A DNA stretch of 64,000 nt from Lysobacter alkalisoli (GCF_006547045.1 NZ_CP041242.1:1808001-1872000), one strand, 5' to 3'; counted from the stretch's first letter, positions 10,895 through 20,559 are shown. Numbers and translations are program-made. Notes: a model not told the origin generated them from the sequence alone.

Positions 10895-11929
10895 TTGGCG
10901 CAGATACGTATCGAAGGATTCCACGTGGCCGGGGTGAGTACCTGCCTGCCGGAGCTTCGCATCGACAACCTTGGCGAAGCCGACCGTTTCGGTGGCGATG
11001 AAGTTCGAAAGGTGGTTTCGATGGCGGGCGTGCGATACCGCCACGTGGTCGAGCCGGGTGTGACCGCATCGGACCTGTGCCTGCATGCCGCCGAAAGGCT
11101 GCTGTCGGAACTGGGATGGGCGCCGGAGAGCGTGACCGGACTGATTTTCGTCACGCAATCGCCCGATTACTTCCTGCCGTCCACGGCCTGCCTGCTGCAT
11201 GAACGCTTGATGCTGCCGGACGACTGCGTGGCCTTCGACGTGGGCATGGGATGTTCCGGCTACCCCTATGGCCTGTACATCGCCGCCGCGATGCTGAAGG
11301 CCGGCGGGCATCGCCGCATCCTGATGCTGCATGGAGAGACGCCAAGCCGATTCGCCGATCCGGACGACCATGCCACCCGCCTGCTGTTCGGCGACGCCGG
11401 CTCCGCGACCGCGCTGGAAACCAGCGACGCGGGCGAAGCCAGCTTCTGCCTGCATACCGATGGCGGAGGATACGAAGGATTGATCATCCGCGGCGGCGGC
11501 TTCCGCGACCGGACGCCACACGATGCGCGCCACCTGCATCTGGAGATGGACGGAGCGGCGATCTTCAACTTCACGATCAAGCGCGTGCCGCCACTGATCC
11601 GGGAAGCGCTGGACTTTGCCGGTCGGCAGGCCGACGAAATCGACCAGTACGTTTTCCACCAGTCCAACCGTTTCATCGTGAAACACCTGGCCAGGAAATG
11701 CGGCCTGCCCGAGGAGCGGGTGCCAATGACCATCGAGGACTGCGCGAACTGCGGCGGCCCTTCGGTGGCGGTCACGCTGACGCGGCATGCGCCGCGCAAG
11801 GCCGCGGCACGCACGGTGATGCTGGTGGGTTACGGCGTGGGGCTGTCGTGGGGGAGTGCCGTGCTGACACTGCCCGCCGACATCGTCCTGCTTCACGGAC
11901 ATTACCCGGCGCTGGAGGCGGCGGCATGA
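10895..11929 (+). CDS. 3-oxoacyl-ACP synthase III-like condensing enzyme
   Basis: The 344-residue thiolase-fold protein resembles FabH/KAS III, which condense an acyl-CoA with malonyl-ACP or transfer acyl groups. The catalytic triad is complete: C120 (VGMGCSGYPYG), H255 (YVFHQSNRF) and N285 (CANCGGPS). The probable start is TTG at 10895, with GGGAG 9 bases upstream. A housekeeping fabH would normally sit in a fatty acid gene cluster; here it opens an operon with two carrier proteins, so it is probably a pathway-specific starter enzyme. Its stop overlaps the next gene in an ATGA. Confidence 0.88.
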   Translation: MAQIRIEGFHVAGVSTCLPELRIDNLGEADRFGGDEVRKVVSMAGVRYRHVVEPGVTASDLCLHAAERLLSELGWAPESVTGLIFVTQSPDYFLPSTACLLHERLMLPDDCVAFDVGMGCSGYPYGLYIAAAMLKAGGHRRILMLHGETPSRFADPDDHATRLLFGDAGSATALETSDAGEASFCLHTDGGGYEGLIIRGGGFRDRTPHDARHLHLEMDGAAIFNFTIKRVPPLIREALDFAGRQADEIDQYVFHQSNRFIVKHLARKCGLPEERVPMTIEDCANCGGPSVAVTLTRHAPRKAAARTVMLVGYGVGLSWGSAVLTLPADIVLLHGHYPALEAAA

Positions 11930-12177
11930 ACGCGATCCGCCTGTCGACCGACGAAGCCCTGCAGATGCTGGCCGATGCCTTCGCGGAGCCCGTCCCACTG
12001 GCGCCGGACATGCCGCGCGACGACGTGGGTGGCTGGGATTCGATGGGTTCCCTGATGCTGATGGCCGAGCTGGACGAACGCTTCGGCCTGCAGCTGACGG
12101 CCAACGAGTCGCGCTCGATGCGCCATGTCCGTGATGTGCTGGATTACCTGCGTGCCAACGGTGTGCTGGATGGATAG
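11926..12177 (+). CDS. Acyl carrier protein (first of two in the operon)
   Basis: The 83-residue product has the carrier-protein core VGGWDSMGSLMLMAELDERFGL; S39 in WDSM is the expected phosphopantetheine attachment site. An ATGA overlap links it to the condensing enzyme, and its stop overlaps the next gene by 8 bp. The partner is most likely the KAS III-like enzyme. The divergence from housekeeping AcpP (no DSLD) suggests a dedicated carrier. Confidence 0.85.
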   Translation: MNAIRLSTDEALQMLADAFAEPVPLAPDMPRDDVGGWDSMGSLMLMAELDERFGLQLTANESRSMRHVRDVLDYLRANGVLDG

Positions 12178-13311
12178 CATCGCTCTGCCCCGGGCGCCGG
12201 CGTTCGAGGTAACGACCCGATTGTTCGCACGTGCGTTGGGCTGTTCGTCGGAAGAGCTGCTGCAGGCCTTCCGGCCGGCGCGTGTCGAGGATATGCCGGC
12301 GGTGCTGGCATTCCGCCAGCGCCGGGGCTGGGACGACGCGGCCTACGTGCGCTGGCGTTACGGTCTGGATGCACAGTCGCATCCGCACGGCCGGTTGTGG
12401 ATCCTGCGCATGGACGCCGGGCCGGTGCTGGCCGGGATCGGCACCGAAGTGCAACCGATCCGCTATGGGGCAAGCTGCATCGCGGACAATTGCTGATGGA
12501 CCTGCAATTGGCGCCCGGTCTGGAAGGAGCTGGCGGTGGGGCATGGATGAACCAGGCAATGTTCCGCCAGGCCCCCGTCACTCTCGCGGTGGGGGCCAAT
12601 GCGCAGTCGATCGGACTGGTCAGGCGGCTGTTCGCGCCACTGCCGCCCCGGAGCTACTGTGTCCTGCCGCTGGATGCAGGCATGTTCCTGCGCCGGCGCG
12701 GTTTCCCGATGCAGGCGTCGGCGGTGGCAGGCATGGCGGTGAATGCCGGCTGGAAGCTGCGCAACAGCGTGTTCGCCCCGCGTGCGCCGGTCGGCATCCA
12801 GGTGGAGGAGGCGGCTTCGGTCGATTCCGGTTGGCTTGAGCCCTTGCATGCCGCGCTGCCCGATCGCATGGCCTGCGTCGTGCCATCGGCAGAGCAATTG
12901 CAGTGGCGGCTGTTCGGGAACCCGCGCGCACGCTACCGGCTGTACCTGGCACACCAGGACGACAGGTGCATCGGCTATCTTGCGGCGCGGCGCACGCAAA
13001 GCGGCAGCAACGCGGGCGATGCACTGCACATCATCGACTGGAAACTGGCTGCGGGTTCCGAGACGGCCGCGCTGACCGCCTTGCTTCGACATGTGGTCAA
13101 CGCGGCGCAGCGGCAGGGTTGCAGCAAGGTCTATACCACCGCACTCGCACCACGTTCCGCCACGGTGTTCAAGAGCCAGGGCTTCCTGCGCGGGAGGGCG
13201 GATGCGCGTCTTCTGATGGGGCTGCTCGCAACATTGCCCTTGCCGGGCATGGAACAGGCCAGTGCCTGGCACCTCACCGACCTGAGCTTCGACAGCGATG
13301 GATACTTCTGA
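12170..13311 (+). pseudogene. Frameshifted GNAT-like acyltransferase
   Basis: Two frames together make one protein of about 380 residues. The first (from ATG 12170) reads FRPARVEDMPAVLAFRQRRG and ends TEVQPIRYGASCIADNC at 12496. The second continues from about 12472 as KLHRGQLLMDLQLAPGLEG and ends at 13311. The switch is at a G4 run (12467-12470); one extra G would restore YGGKLHRGQLL. The fold is GNAT-like, with an acceptor possibly bound to the adjacent carrier. Either the gene is truly broken or one base is missing from the assembly. Its start overlaps the carrier-protein stop. Confidence 0.75.
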
Positions 13312-13347
13312 GCGCAACGGTGGCGAGCGTATCGGGAGCGCATGGCC

Positions 13348-15348
13348 ATGTGCGGGATAGCCGGCCTGATCGCAGCGCCCGGTGAACGCCCACCGATGGA
13401 ACCGGAATTGGCCGCGATGATCGCGACCTTGCGGCACCGGGGACCAGACGGCAACCGCATGCGGGTGGACGGGCAGGTGGGGTTGGCGCACGCCCGGCTG
13501 TCCATCATCGACCCCGACGGCGGCTGGCAGCCGATCCACAACCCCGATCGCAGCGTTTGGGTAGTCCTCAACGGCGAGATCTTCAATCACGTCGAGCTGC
13601 GGACGTCGCTGCAGCGCCTGGGCCACCGCTTCTACACCCGTTCGGACACCGAGGTGATCGTGCACCTGTACGATCGCTACGGAGACGATTTCGTCGATCA
13701 CCTCAACGGCCAGTTCGCCATCGCGCTGCACGACATGCGTCGCAGGCGAGTGGTGCTGGCGCGCGACCGGGTCGGCATCCGCCCGCTGTATTACCACCAT
13801 TCCGCCAGGGGTCTGGCGTTCGCATCCGAGGCCAAGGCGCTGTTCGCATGCCCCCATGTGCAGCGCGGCCTGGACCTGCAGGCGCTGGGAGAGATCTTCA
13901 GTTTCTGGGGCACGCTCGGCGCACGTACGGTATTTGGCGGCATCCAACAACTGCCTCCGGGACACCGGCTCAGCATCGACCTGCGTGATTCCGCGCTGAC
14001 GCCCGTCATGCAGCGCTACTGGCAATGGCAGCCGCTGCCGGACCTGTCGCTGCGCAGCGAAGACGAGTGCGCCGAGGAGCTGCACGCGCTGCTGGTGGAC
14101 GCCGTGCGCCTGCAACTCCGCGCCGACGTGCCGGTGGGTGCCTACCTGAGCGGCGGTCTGGATTCGGCATGCATCGCGGCCCTGGTCAAAGGCCATACCG
14201 ACACGCCGTTGCGTACTTTCTCGTTGGGGTTCTCAAATGGGGAGGCTGCCGACGCCGAGTTTGACGAACGCCCGCACCAGCAGCAGATGGTCCGGGCGCT
14301 TGGCACCGAGCACAGCGAAGTGCAGGTGTCGCATGACGACATCGCGACGGCGTTCGCGCGCACGGTCTGGCACGCCGAATCGCCGCTGGTGCGTACCGCG
14401 CCGGTTCCATTGATGCTGCTGGCCGGGCATGTGCACCAGTCCGGTTACAGAGTGGCCCTGACCGGCGAAGGGGCCGACGAGGTGTTCGCCGGCTACGACC
14501 TGTTCAAGGAAGCCAGGTTGCGCCGCTTCATGTCCGTCCGTCCCGACAGCCGCTGGCGCGGCCGCTTGCTGGAGCGGCTGTATCCCTGGCTCGAGCATTC
14601 GCCGGTGCGATCTCCCGACTTTGCCCGGCGGTTCTTCCAGGAAGGGCACGACCAGCGCCACCAGCCCTGGTTCGCGCACCTGACCCGCGTGCGCAGCACC
14701 CAGCGCGTGTTGCGCTTCCTGCATCCGGACCTGCGCGAGCAATTGCGGGCCTGGAATCCTCTGCATACCCTGGCGTCGGGGCTCCCGGACGACATCGAGT
14801 CATGGAAGCCCCTGGCACGCGACCAGTACGTGGAAGCGGCGACGCTGCTGCCCGGCTACCTGTTGTCCTCACAGGGCGACCGCATGAGCATGGCGCATTC
14901 GGTGGAGGGGCGGTACCCGTTCCTGGATCACCGCGTCATCGAGTTCGCCAACCGGCTGCCGGCCCGCTACAAGCTGCATGGCCTGCGCGAAAAGCACCTG
15001 TTGCGGCACGCAATGCGGCACGAGCTGCCCCGCGCCGTGCTCGAGCGTCACAAGCAGCCCTATCGGGCCCCGGACAGCGCGTGCTTCTTCTCCGGCGGCC
15101 AGCCATTGCGATGGGTGGCCGAGGCGTTGCGGCCCGAACGGCTGGCGGCCAGCGGGCTGTTCGACGTGGCGGCGGTCGGACATCTGCTGGAGAAGTGTCG
15201 CCGCGGCCGCGCGATCGGCTTTCCTGACAACATGGCCTTCGTCGGCATCCTGTCCACGCTGCTGCTGCACGAACAATTCATGGGGGCCGGGTTTGCGGAG
15301 GCCGGACTCGTGCAGGCCGGGTTCGTGCAGGCGGGACGCGCGCCATGA
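13348..15348 (+). CDS. Class B amidotransferase, asparagine synthase (glutamine-hydrolysing) type
   Basis: The 666-residue product begins MCGIAGL, so C2 is the N-terminal glutaminase nucleophile; this decides the start over ATG 13342. The Ntn glutaminase half carries RHRGPDG and LNGEIFNH. The synthetase half has the PP-loop YLSGGLDSACIAAL near residue 264 and a later GEGADEVFAGYD. The enzyme would adenylate a carboxylate and amidate it with ammonia from glutamine. It resembles amidotransferases found in polysaccharide and exosortase-associated clusters more than plain AsnB. The next gene overlaps by ATGA. Confidence 0.9.
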   Translation: MCGIAGLIAAPGERPPMEPELAAMIATLRHRGPDGNRMRVDGQVGLAHARLSIIDPDGGWQPIHNPDRSVWVVLNGEIFNHVELRTSLQRLGHRFYTRSDTEVIVHLYDRYGDDFVDHLNGQFAIALHDMRRRRVVLARDRVGIRPLYYHHSARGLAFASEAKALFACPHVQRGLDLQALGEIFSFWGTLGARTVFGGIQQLPPGHRLSIDLRDSALTPVMQRYWQWQPLPDLSLRSEDECAEELHALLVDAVRLQLRADVPVGAYLSGGLDSACIAALVKGHTDTPLRTFSLGFSNGEAADAEFDERPHQQQMVRALGTEHSEVQVSHDDIATAFARTVWHAESPLVRTAPVPLMLLAGHVHQSGYRVALTGEGADEVFAGYDLFKEARLRRFMSVRPDSRWRGRLLERLYPWLEHSPVRSPDFARRFFQEGHDQRHQPWFAHLTRVRSTQRVLRFLHPDLREQLRAWNPLHTLASGLPDDIESWKPLARDQYVEAATLLPGYLLSSQGDRMSMAHSVEGRYPFLDHRVIEFANRLPARYKLHGLREKHLLRHAMRHELPRAVLERHKQPYRAPDSACFFSGGQPLRWVAEALRPERLAASGLFDVAAVGHLLEKCRRGRAIGFPDNMAFVGILSTLLLHEQFMGAGFAEAGLVQAGFVQAGRAP

Positions 15349-16898
15349 ACGGGCTGCACGAACGCTTCGACGCCACTGCGTCCCGCCACCCCGGCAGGAC
15401 GGCCCTGGTCAGCAACGGACGGCGTCTGGACTTCGCCACCCTGTCCGCGCACAGCCGGCGGCTGGCGGCCAGATTGCGCGAAGCCGGGGTCGCGCCGGGG
15501 CAGCGCGTCGCGCTGTATCTCGACAACGGGGTGGAGATGGTGACGGCGTTGTGGGCGTTGCTGCGGCTGGGAGCCGTCTGTATGCCGGTCAACCCGCAGA
15601 CAAGGGCGGACAAGCTGGGCTTTGTTCTGGCGCGCACCGGCGCCGCGATGCTGCTGACCCAAGCCTCGCTGTCGGCGGCGTGGCGCCCCGCGTGCGAGGC
15701 CTCAGGCGTGCGGCACGTGTGGGTGCACGGGGATCGCGGGTACCCGGGCCCTGTCGGCGAACATGCCGTCGAGCATGCCGTCGAGACCGCGTGGCCGGAT
15801 GTCGGCAGCGAGCCGACGTCGTCGCTGCCCGACCATCCCGTCGGCCCCGACGACCTGGCCTTCATCAGCCACACCTCCGGCACCACCGGCCAGCCGAAGG
15901 GCGTGATGCTGAGCCATCGCAACCTGTCCGTCGCGACCGATTGCATCGCCGGTTACCTGGGCATCGGCCACGACGACGTAATCTTCAGTGCGCTGCCGCT
16001 GAGCTTCAACTACGGGCTGACCCAGCTCCTGCTGGCGTTGACCACCGGAGCGACCCTGGTGCTGGAGCGGTCGTTCGCGTTCCCGGCCCAGGCATTGGCG
16101 ACGATGGCACGCGAACGGGCCACGGTATTCCCCGCGGTGCCGACCATGTTCGCGATACTGATGGAGATGCGCGATCTTGCGTATCCGGACCTGTCGGCGC
16201 TGCGGCTGATGACCTGTGCATCGTCGCCGATGCCGCTGCCACTGCTGCGGCAGGTCCGGCAGTGCCTGCCGCAGGCGCGGCTGTACCTGATGTACGGCCA
16301 GACCGAATGCACGCGGATCAGCTACCTGCCTCCGGAGGAGCTGGACCGCCGCCCGGACAGCGTGGGCCGTGGCATTCCCGGCCAGGCCTGTTGGCTGGTT
16401 GATGCCGAGGGCAGGCGGCTGCCGTGGGGCGCGACCGGCGAGCTGGTGGTGCAGGGCGCGCACCTGATGCAGGGCTACTGGGACGACCCGCAACGCACCG
16501 CCGGGAAGCTTTTCGTCGATCCCGAAAGCGGAAGACCTGCCATGTGCACCGGCGACCTGTTCCGCAGCGACGCCGACGGCTGGCTGTACTTCCTCTCGCG
16601 CCAGGACGACATCATCAAGACCCGCGGAGAGAAAGTCAGCCCGCTGGAGGTCGAGCGGGCCATCGTGTGCATACCCGGCGTGCGCGAATGCCTGGTGGAC
16701 GGCGTTGCGGACCCGCTGCTGGGGCAGGCGATCAAGGCCTGGGTGGTGGCCGAGCCCGGCGCGGGCCTGAAGGAGCGCGACATCATCCGTCACTGCCTGG
16801 CCCGCCTGGAGAGCTACATGGCACCCAAGCACGTGGCCTTTGTGGACGGCTTGCCACGTACTGCTAACGGGAAGCCCACTCGACAGGACCTCAGATGA
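15345..16898 (+). CDS. AMP-forming acyl-CoA/acyl-ACP ligase
   Basis: The 517-residue ANL-superfamily enzyme has the P-loop SHTSGTTGQPKGVML near 173, YGQTECTR, GDLFRSDADG, and the C-terminal ANGKPTRQDL lysine motif. It would activate a carboxylic acid with ATP and load it onto CoA or, more likely here, onto the carrier protein encoded next (ATGA overlap). It resembles acyl ligases found in exosortase A-type clusters, but no exosortase gene is seen in the window. Confidence 0.9.
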   Translation: MNGLHERFDATASRHPGRTALVSNGRRLDFATLSAHSRRLAARLREAGVAPGQRVALYLDNGVEMVTALWALLRLGAVCMPVNPQTRADKLGFVLARTGAAMLLTQASLSAAWRPACEASGVRHVWVHGDRGYPGPVGEHAVEHAVETAWPDVGSEPTSSLPDHPVGPDDLAFISHTSGTTGQPKGVMLSHRNLSVATDCIAGYLGIGHDDVIFSALPLSFNYGLTQLLLALTTGATLVLERSFAFPAQALATMARERATVFPAVPTMFAILMEMRDLAYPDLSALRLMTCASSPMPLPLLRQVRQCLPQARLYLMYGQTECTRISYLPPEELDRRPDSVGRGIPGQACWLVDAEGRRLPWGATGELVVQGAHLMQGYWDDPQRTAGKLFVDPESGRPAMCTGDLFRSDADGWLYFLSRQDDIIKTRGEKVSPLEVERAIVCIPGVRECLVDGVADPLLGQAIKAWVVAEPGAGLKERDIIRHCLARLESYMAPKHVAFVDGLPRTANGKPTRQDLR

Positions 16899-17176
16899 AC
16901 CTTACCGCCGTTTCCATGGACAACCCCGTGCAGGACATCAGGGCCACCGTGCGCCAGTACATCCTGGACAACTTCCTGATGGGCAACGAGGAGGCCTATG
17001 CCGACGACGCTTCCTTCATGGACGCCCAGCTGCTGGATTCCACCGGCTTCCTGGAACTGGTCCAGTTCCTGGAGGAGACCTACGGCATCAAGGTGGAAGA
17101 CATGGAGATGATGCCGGACAACCTGGATTCCCTCGTGGCCGTCGAGCAGTTCGTGCTTCGCAAGCTGGCCGCATGA
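16895..17176 (+). CDS. Acyl carrier protein (second)
   Basis: The 93-residue product has the carrier motif LLDSTGFLELVQFLEETYGI, with S49 as the predicted phosphopantetheine site. It is sandwiched by ATGA overlaps between the acyl ligase and the NAD-synthetase-like gene, which implies matched translation and a shared pathway. The sequence differs from the first carrier of the operon, so the two probably serve different steps. Confidence 0.88.
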   Translation: MNLTAVSMDNPVQDIRATVRQYILDNFLMGNEEAYADDASFMDAQLLDSTGFLELVQFLEETYGIKVEDMEMMPDNLDSLVAVEQFVLRKLAA

Positions 17177-18264
17177 GCATGCCGGGGCCGAACATGTCGA
17201 GGTCGCGCGCGCCAGGGTCGAACATCCTGGGGCCGCACGTCCTCGAGCTGGACCTGGCCGCGGAAGCCGGGCGCATCGCCGGGTGGATGCAAAGGAGCCT
17301 GCGTGGCATGCGCCGCCGGGGCCTGGTCGTGGCGATGTCCGGCGGCATCGACAGTTCGGTCTGCGCGGCCCTGGCGGTCGAGGCCGTCGGCGCGGAGCGC
17401 GTGCTGGGCCTGCTGCTGCCCGAGCGCGACTCCAGCGGCGAGTCGACCCGCCTGGGGCGGCAACTGGCCGCGCACCTCGGCATCGACTGGCGGCTGCACG
17501 ACATCGCGCCGGCGCTGGAGGCGTTGGGCTGCTATGCCGAGCGCGACGCGGCCATCCGCGAAGTCTTTCCCGACTACGGACAGGACTGGAAGAGCAAGAT
17601 CGTCCTGCACGGCGGCCTCGAGGGCGGCATCAACTTCTACCGCCTGGTGGTGCAGTCGCCCGATGGCGAGATGCGCGAGGCGCGCCTGCCGTTGCAGGCC
17701 TACCTGCGGATCGTCGCGGCCACCAACCACAAGCAGCGTGTGCGCAAGACGCTGGAATACCACCATGCCGACCGCATGAACCATGCCGTGGTCGGCACGC
17801 CCAACCGGCTGGAATACGACCAGGGCTTCTTCGTCAAGAACGGCGATGGCTCGGCCGACCTCAAGCCGATCGCGCACCTGTACAAGACCCAGGTGTACGC
17901 GATGGCGCGCCACCTGGGCCTGCCGGGGGAAATCTGCGCCGCCGTGCCGACCACCGACACCTACAGCCTGCCGCAGGGGCAGGACGAGTTCTACTTCGCA
18001 TTACCGTACGCACAAATGGACCTGGCGCTATGGGCGCATGATCACCAATGCTCCGCCGAAGAGCTGGCGACGGCACTGGACATCACGCCCGAACGGGCCC
18101 GGGCCGTGTATGCCGATATTCGCGCCAAGCGTCGCGCGGCAGCCTACCTGCATGCCGCGCCGGCGCGATTGGAGGGAAGCGGTGTCGAGACGGACGGGAA
18201 CCCGGATGCGCCGGGCCTCAGCGCAACAGCCCGTTCGCCGCGTCCAGCATCGCCTTGCGGCTAA
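17173..18264 (+). CDS. NAD(+) synthetase-like ATP pyrophosphatase
   Basis: The 363-residue NadE-family protein has the ATP-pyrophosphatase loop [12 protein letters not shown] (56-62 core), [22 protein letters not shown] and [16 protein letters not shown]. True NAD synthetase adenylates deamido-NAD and adds ammonia. Here the enzyme is translationally coupled to a carrier protein and may amidate a pathway intermediate instead. There is no glutaminase domain, so ammonia must come from elsewhere, perhaps the operon's AsnB-type enzyme. The C-terminal tail overlaps the end of convergent hflD by 47 bp. A role in NAD synthesis cannot be excluded. Confidence 0.85.
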   Translation: MSMPGPNMSRSRAPGSNILGPHVLELDLAAEAGRIAGWMQRSLRGMRRRGLVVAMSGGIDSSVCAALAVEAVGAERVLGLLLPERDSSGESTRLGRQLAAHLGIDWRLHDIAPALEALGCYAERDAAIREVFPDYGQDWKSKIVLHGGLEGGINFYRLVVQSPDGEMREARLPLQAYLRIVAATNHKQRVRKTLEYHHADRMNHAVVGTPNRLEYDQGFFVKNGDGSADLKPIAHLYKTQVYAMARHLGLPGEICAAVPTTDTYSLPQGQDEFYFALPYAQMDLALWAHDHQCSAEELATALDITPERARAVYADIRAKRRAAAYLHAAPARLEGSGVETDGNPDAPGLSATARSPRPASPCG

Positions 18265-18841
18265 ACGCGAAGTCCCAGAAGCTGCCACCGAGCTGGCGCC
18301 ACAGCACCGCCGAACGGACCGCGGCCAGCAACACCGCGCGGACCTCGGCGACCACCGTGGCCTGGCCGAGGTAGTGCGGATTGCCCTGGACCAGTACGCG
18401 CGGGCGCAGATGGCTCAGGGTCTCGGCGTAGAGGTCGCCGAGGGCAATCATGACGTCGGGATGGGTGCTGCCCTGGTCGCGGGCGGCGCCGGCGTGGGCG
18501 AGGATGCCTTCGTGGACCCGGCCCGCCATCGCCTCGTCCTGGACGAAGCGGCGTTCGAGCTGCAGCACCGCCAGTGCCAGCCGCGGCAACTGCGGGTCTG
18601 GCAGGCGGTTGGCGAAATAGTCGCGCAACAGCGTCAGTCCCGGCCGCAACGCCGATGCCCCGCCATAGACATCGGAGGGCGAGGCCGCATCGATCCGGAA
18701 CACCGAGTCCAGCGAGGTGGTCAGGATTTCGGCATTGGCCTGGCCGGTGTCGGCGATTCGCCGCACCTGCGCAAGTGCCTGCAGCAGGCCGGCCAGGGCC
18801 AGGACACGGTCGGATATCGAGTTGGATCGGGTTTCGGTCAT
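18218..18841 (-). CDS. hflD: HflD, high-frequency lysogenisation protein homologue
   Basis: The 207-residue helical protein ([30 protein letters not shown], later [14 protein letters not shown]) matches the HflD/DUF489 family. In E. coli HflD is a peripheral membrane protein that affects lambda CII stability and DNA binding; its normal cell role is unclear. It follows mnmA by 38 bp on the same strand, the same order as in E. coli (nudJ-mnmA-hflD). Confidence 0.92.
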   Translation of the reverse strand: MTETRSNSISDRVLALAGLLQALAQVRRIADTGQANAEILTTSLDSVFRIDAASPSDVYGGASALRPGLTLLRDYFANRLPDPQLPRLALAVLQLERRFVQDEAMAGRVHEGILAHAGAARDQGSTHPDVMIALGDLYAETLSHLRPRVLVQGNPHYLGQATVVAEVRAVLLAAVRSAVLWRQLGGSFWDFAFSRKAMLDAANGLLR

Positions 18842-18879
18842 GGATTGGAAGATTTCAATGAGGCGTTGATTCAGGCGAA

Positions 18880-19998
18880 TCAGGCCGCGTCGGCACGGGC
18901 CCGCTGTTCAAGTGGCGCATCGGTCGTGGCGATCACCGCACCGCCGAGGCATTCGTCGCCATCGTAAAGGACCAGCGACTGGCCGGGGGTGACCGCCCGC
19001 TGCGGCCCGGCGAACGACACGGCGAGACTGCCATCGTCCTGCACCTCGACCGCGCAGGCCTGATCGGCCTGTCGGTAGCGGACCTGTGCGGTACAGCTGA
19101 AACGGGTGGCGGGTGGTGCGCCGGCGATCCAGTGCGCGGTCTCGGTCCACAAACGCGTCGAGCGCAGCCAAGGCGTATCCGCCCCCTGATCGACGTAGAG
19201 AACGTTGCCGGCCACGTCCTTGCCGACCACGTACCACGGCGCCGGTTCGAAGCCGCGCACGCCCCCGATGTTCAGGCCTTCGCGCTGGCCCAGGGTGAAA
19301 TAGAACACGCCCGGGTGCTCGCCGACATGGCGGCCGTCCGGGGTGGTGATCTCGCCGGGGCGGGCCGGCAGGTAGCGCGACAGGAACTCGCGGAAATCGC
19401 GCTCGCCGATGAAGCAGATGCCGGTGGAATCCTTCTTGGCGTGGGTAGGCAGGTCGGCATCGCGGGCGATCGTGCGCACCTCCGCCTTGGGCAGGTCGCC
19501 GAGCGGAAACAGGGTGGCCGCGAGCTGCTTCTGGCCGAGCTGGTGCAGGAAGTAACTCTGGTCCTTGCCGCGGTCGACACCGCGCAGCAGGCGGTGGCGG
19601 CCATCTTCATATACGACTCGGGCATAGTGGCCGGTGGCGATCTTCTCCGCGCCCAGTTCGTGGGCAGCGTCGAGGAAATGCTTGAACTTGATCTCGCGAT
19701 TGCAAAGCACGTCCGGATTCGGCGTGCGGCCGGCCGCGTACTCGGCGAGGAAATGCTCGAACACCCCGGCCCAGTATTCGCCGGAAAAGTCGCGGAAATG
19801 GATCGGGATGCCAAGCCGGCCGCAGACCGCGACCGCATCGCGACGGTCGTCTTCGGCCCTGCAGTCGCTGCTGCCGTCGTCGGCCCAGTTCTGCATGAAC
19901 AGCCCGGCGATGGACTCACCGGCGTTGCGCAGGCGCAGCGCCGCGACGGAAGAGTCCACTCCTCCGGACATGCCGACGATGATGCGTGCCGGGCTCAT
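18880..19998 (-). CDS. mnmA: tRNA-specific 2-thiouridylase MnmA
   Basis: MnmA puts sulfur on U34 of tRNA-Lys, Glu and Gln, using ATP and a persulfide relay. The 372-residue protein has the PP-loop [13 protein letters not shown] near residue 10, the catalytic Cys contexts [10 protein letters not shown] and [12 protein letters not shown], and the family's usual length. The start MSPARIIVG is entered through a chain of overlapping ATGA codons downstream of nudJ (see the tandem repeat at 20001-20042). hflD follows. Confidence 0.96.
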   Translation of the reverse strand: MSPARIIVGMSGGVDSSVAALRLRNAGESIAGLFMQNWADDGSSDCRAEDDRRDAVAVCGRLGIPIHFRDFSGEYWAGVFEHFLAEYAAGRTPNPDVLCNREIKFKHFLDAAHELGAEKIATGHYARVVYEDGRHRLLRGVDRGKDQSYFLHQLGQKQLAATLFPLGDLPKAEVRTIARDADLPTHAKKDSTGICFIGERDFREFLSRYLPARPGEITTPDGRHVGEHPGVFYFTLGQREGLNIGGVRGFEPAPWYVVGKDVAGNVLYVDQGADTPWLRSTRLWTETAHWIAGAPPATRFSCTAQVRYRQADQACAVEVQDDGSLAVSFAGPQRAVTPGQSLVLYDGDECLGGAVIATTDAPLEQRARADAA

Positions 19999-20000
19999 AC

Positions 20001-20042
20001 CGATGTGCTCATCTCGATGTGCTCATGCCGATGGACTCATGC
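20001..20042 (-). repeat. Three 14-bp tandem repeats forming chained five-codon mini-ORFs
   Basis: Between nudJ and mnmA the minus strand carries three near-identical 14-mers (ATGAGTCCATCGGC, ATGAGCACATCGAG, ATGAGCACATCGGT), and the true mnmA start ATGAGCCCGG follows. Each unit reads as ATG plus four codons whose TGA overlaps the next ATG: MSPSA, MSTSR, MSTSV, then MSPAR of MnmA. The first ATG overlaps the nudJ stop. The result is four successive ATGA stop/start junctions. Confidence 0.9.
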
Positions 20043-20516
20043 CAGTGCCTGGGTCAGCTCCAGCGGGTGCCGGCGACCGGCCAGGAAGTCGGCCACAGCC
20101 TGCCAGACCAGCGGACTGCGGTGTTGCGCCTGGCGCGCCTGCAGCTCGGCCGGGGACAGCCAGAGCGGCTGGATGATGCCTTCGTCGAGCTGCCGCGCCG
20201 GATCGTGCCGCAGCGGCTCGGCAGCGAACGCGAAGCGCAGGTAATGACGCCCGCCACGACCATCGCCGGTAGGTGGCGACTTCCACTGGTAGGCACCGAC
20301 AAAGGCAGTCAGACGGACGTCCCAGCCGGTTTCCTCGAGGGTTTCGCGCAGGGCGGCTTCCAGCAGGGTCTCGTCGGGCTCGAGATGCCCGGCAGGCTGG
20401 TTCAGCACCCGCTTTCCGGCCACCATCTCCTCGACCATGAGCAGACGCCCGCCATCGGCCACCACGGTGGCGACGGTCACGTCGGGTTGCCAGAATCGGC
20501 CTTCGCGATAAGTCAT
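20037..20516 (-). CDS. nudJ: NUDIX hydrolase, phosphatase NudJ
   Basis: The 159-residue protein has a complete Nudix box, GHLEPDETLLEAALRETLEETGW (G-x5-E-x7-REx2EE). NudJ in E. coli hydrolyses thiamine pyrimidine pyrophosphates and some nucleotides. It lies directly upstream of mnmA, the conserved neighbour, and its stop overlaps the first of the mini-ORFs that bridge to mnmA. Confidence 0.9.
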   Translation of the reverse strand: MTYREGRFWQPDVTVATVVADGGRLLMVEEMVAGKRVLNQPAGHLEPDETLLEAALRETLEETGWDVRLTAFVGAYQWKSPPTGDGRGGRHYLRFAFAAEPLRHDPARQLDEGIIQPLWLSPAELQARQAQHRSPLVWQAVADFLAGRRHPLELTQALA

Positions 20517-20559
20517 TCGACACCTTCAGGCATGCGTCGCGGGGAACTCACGGAGACGG

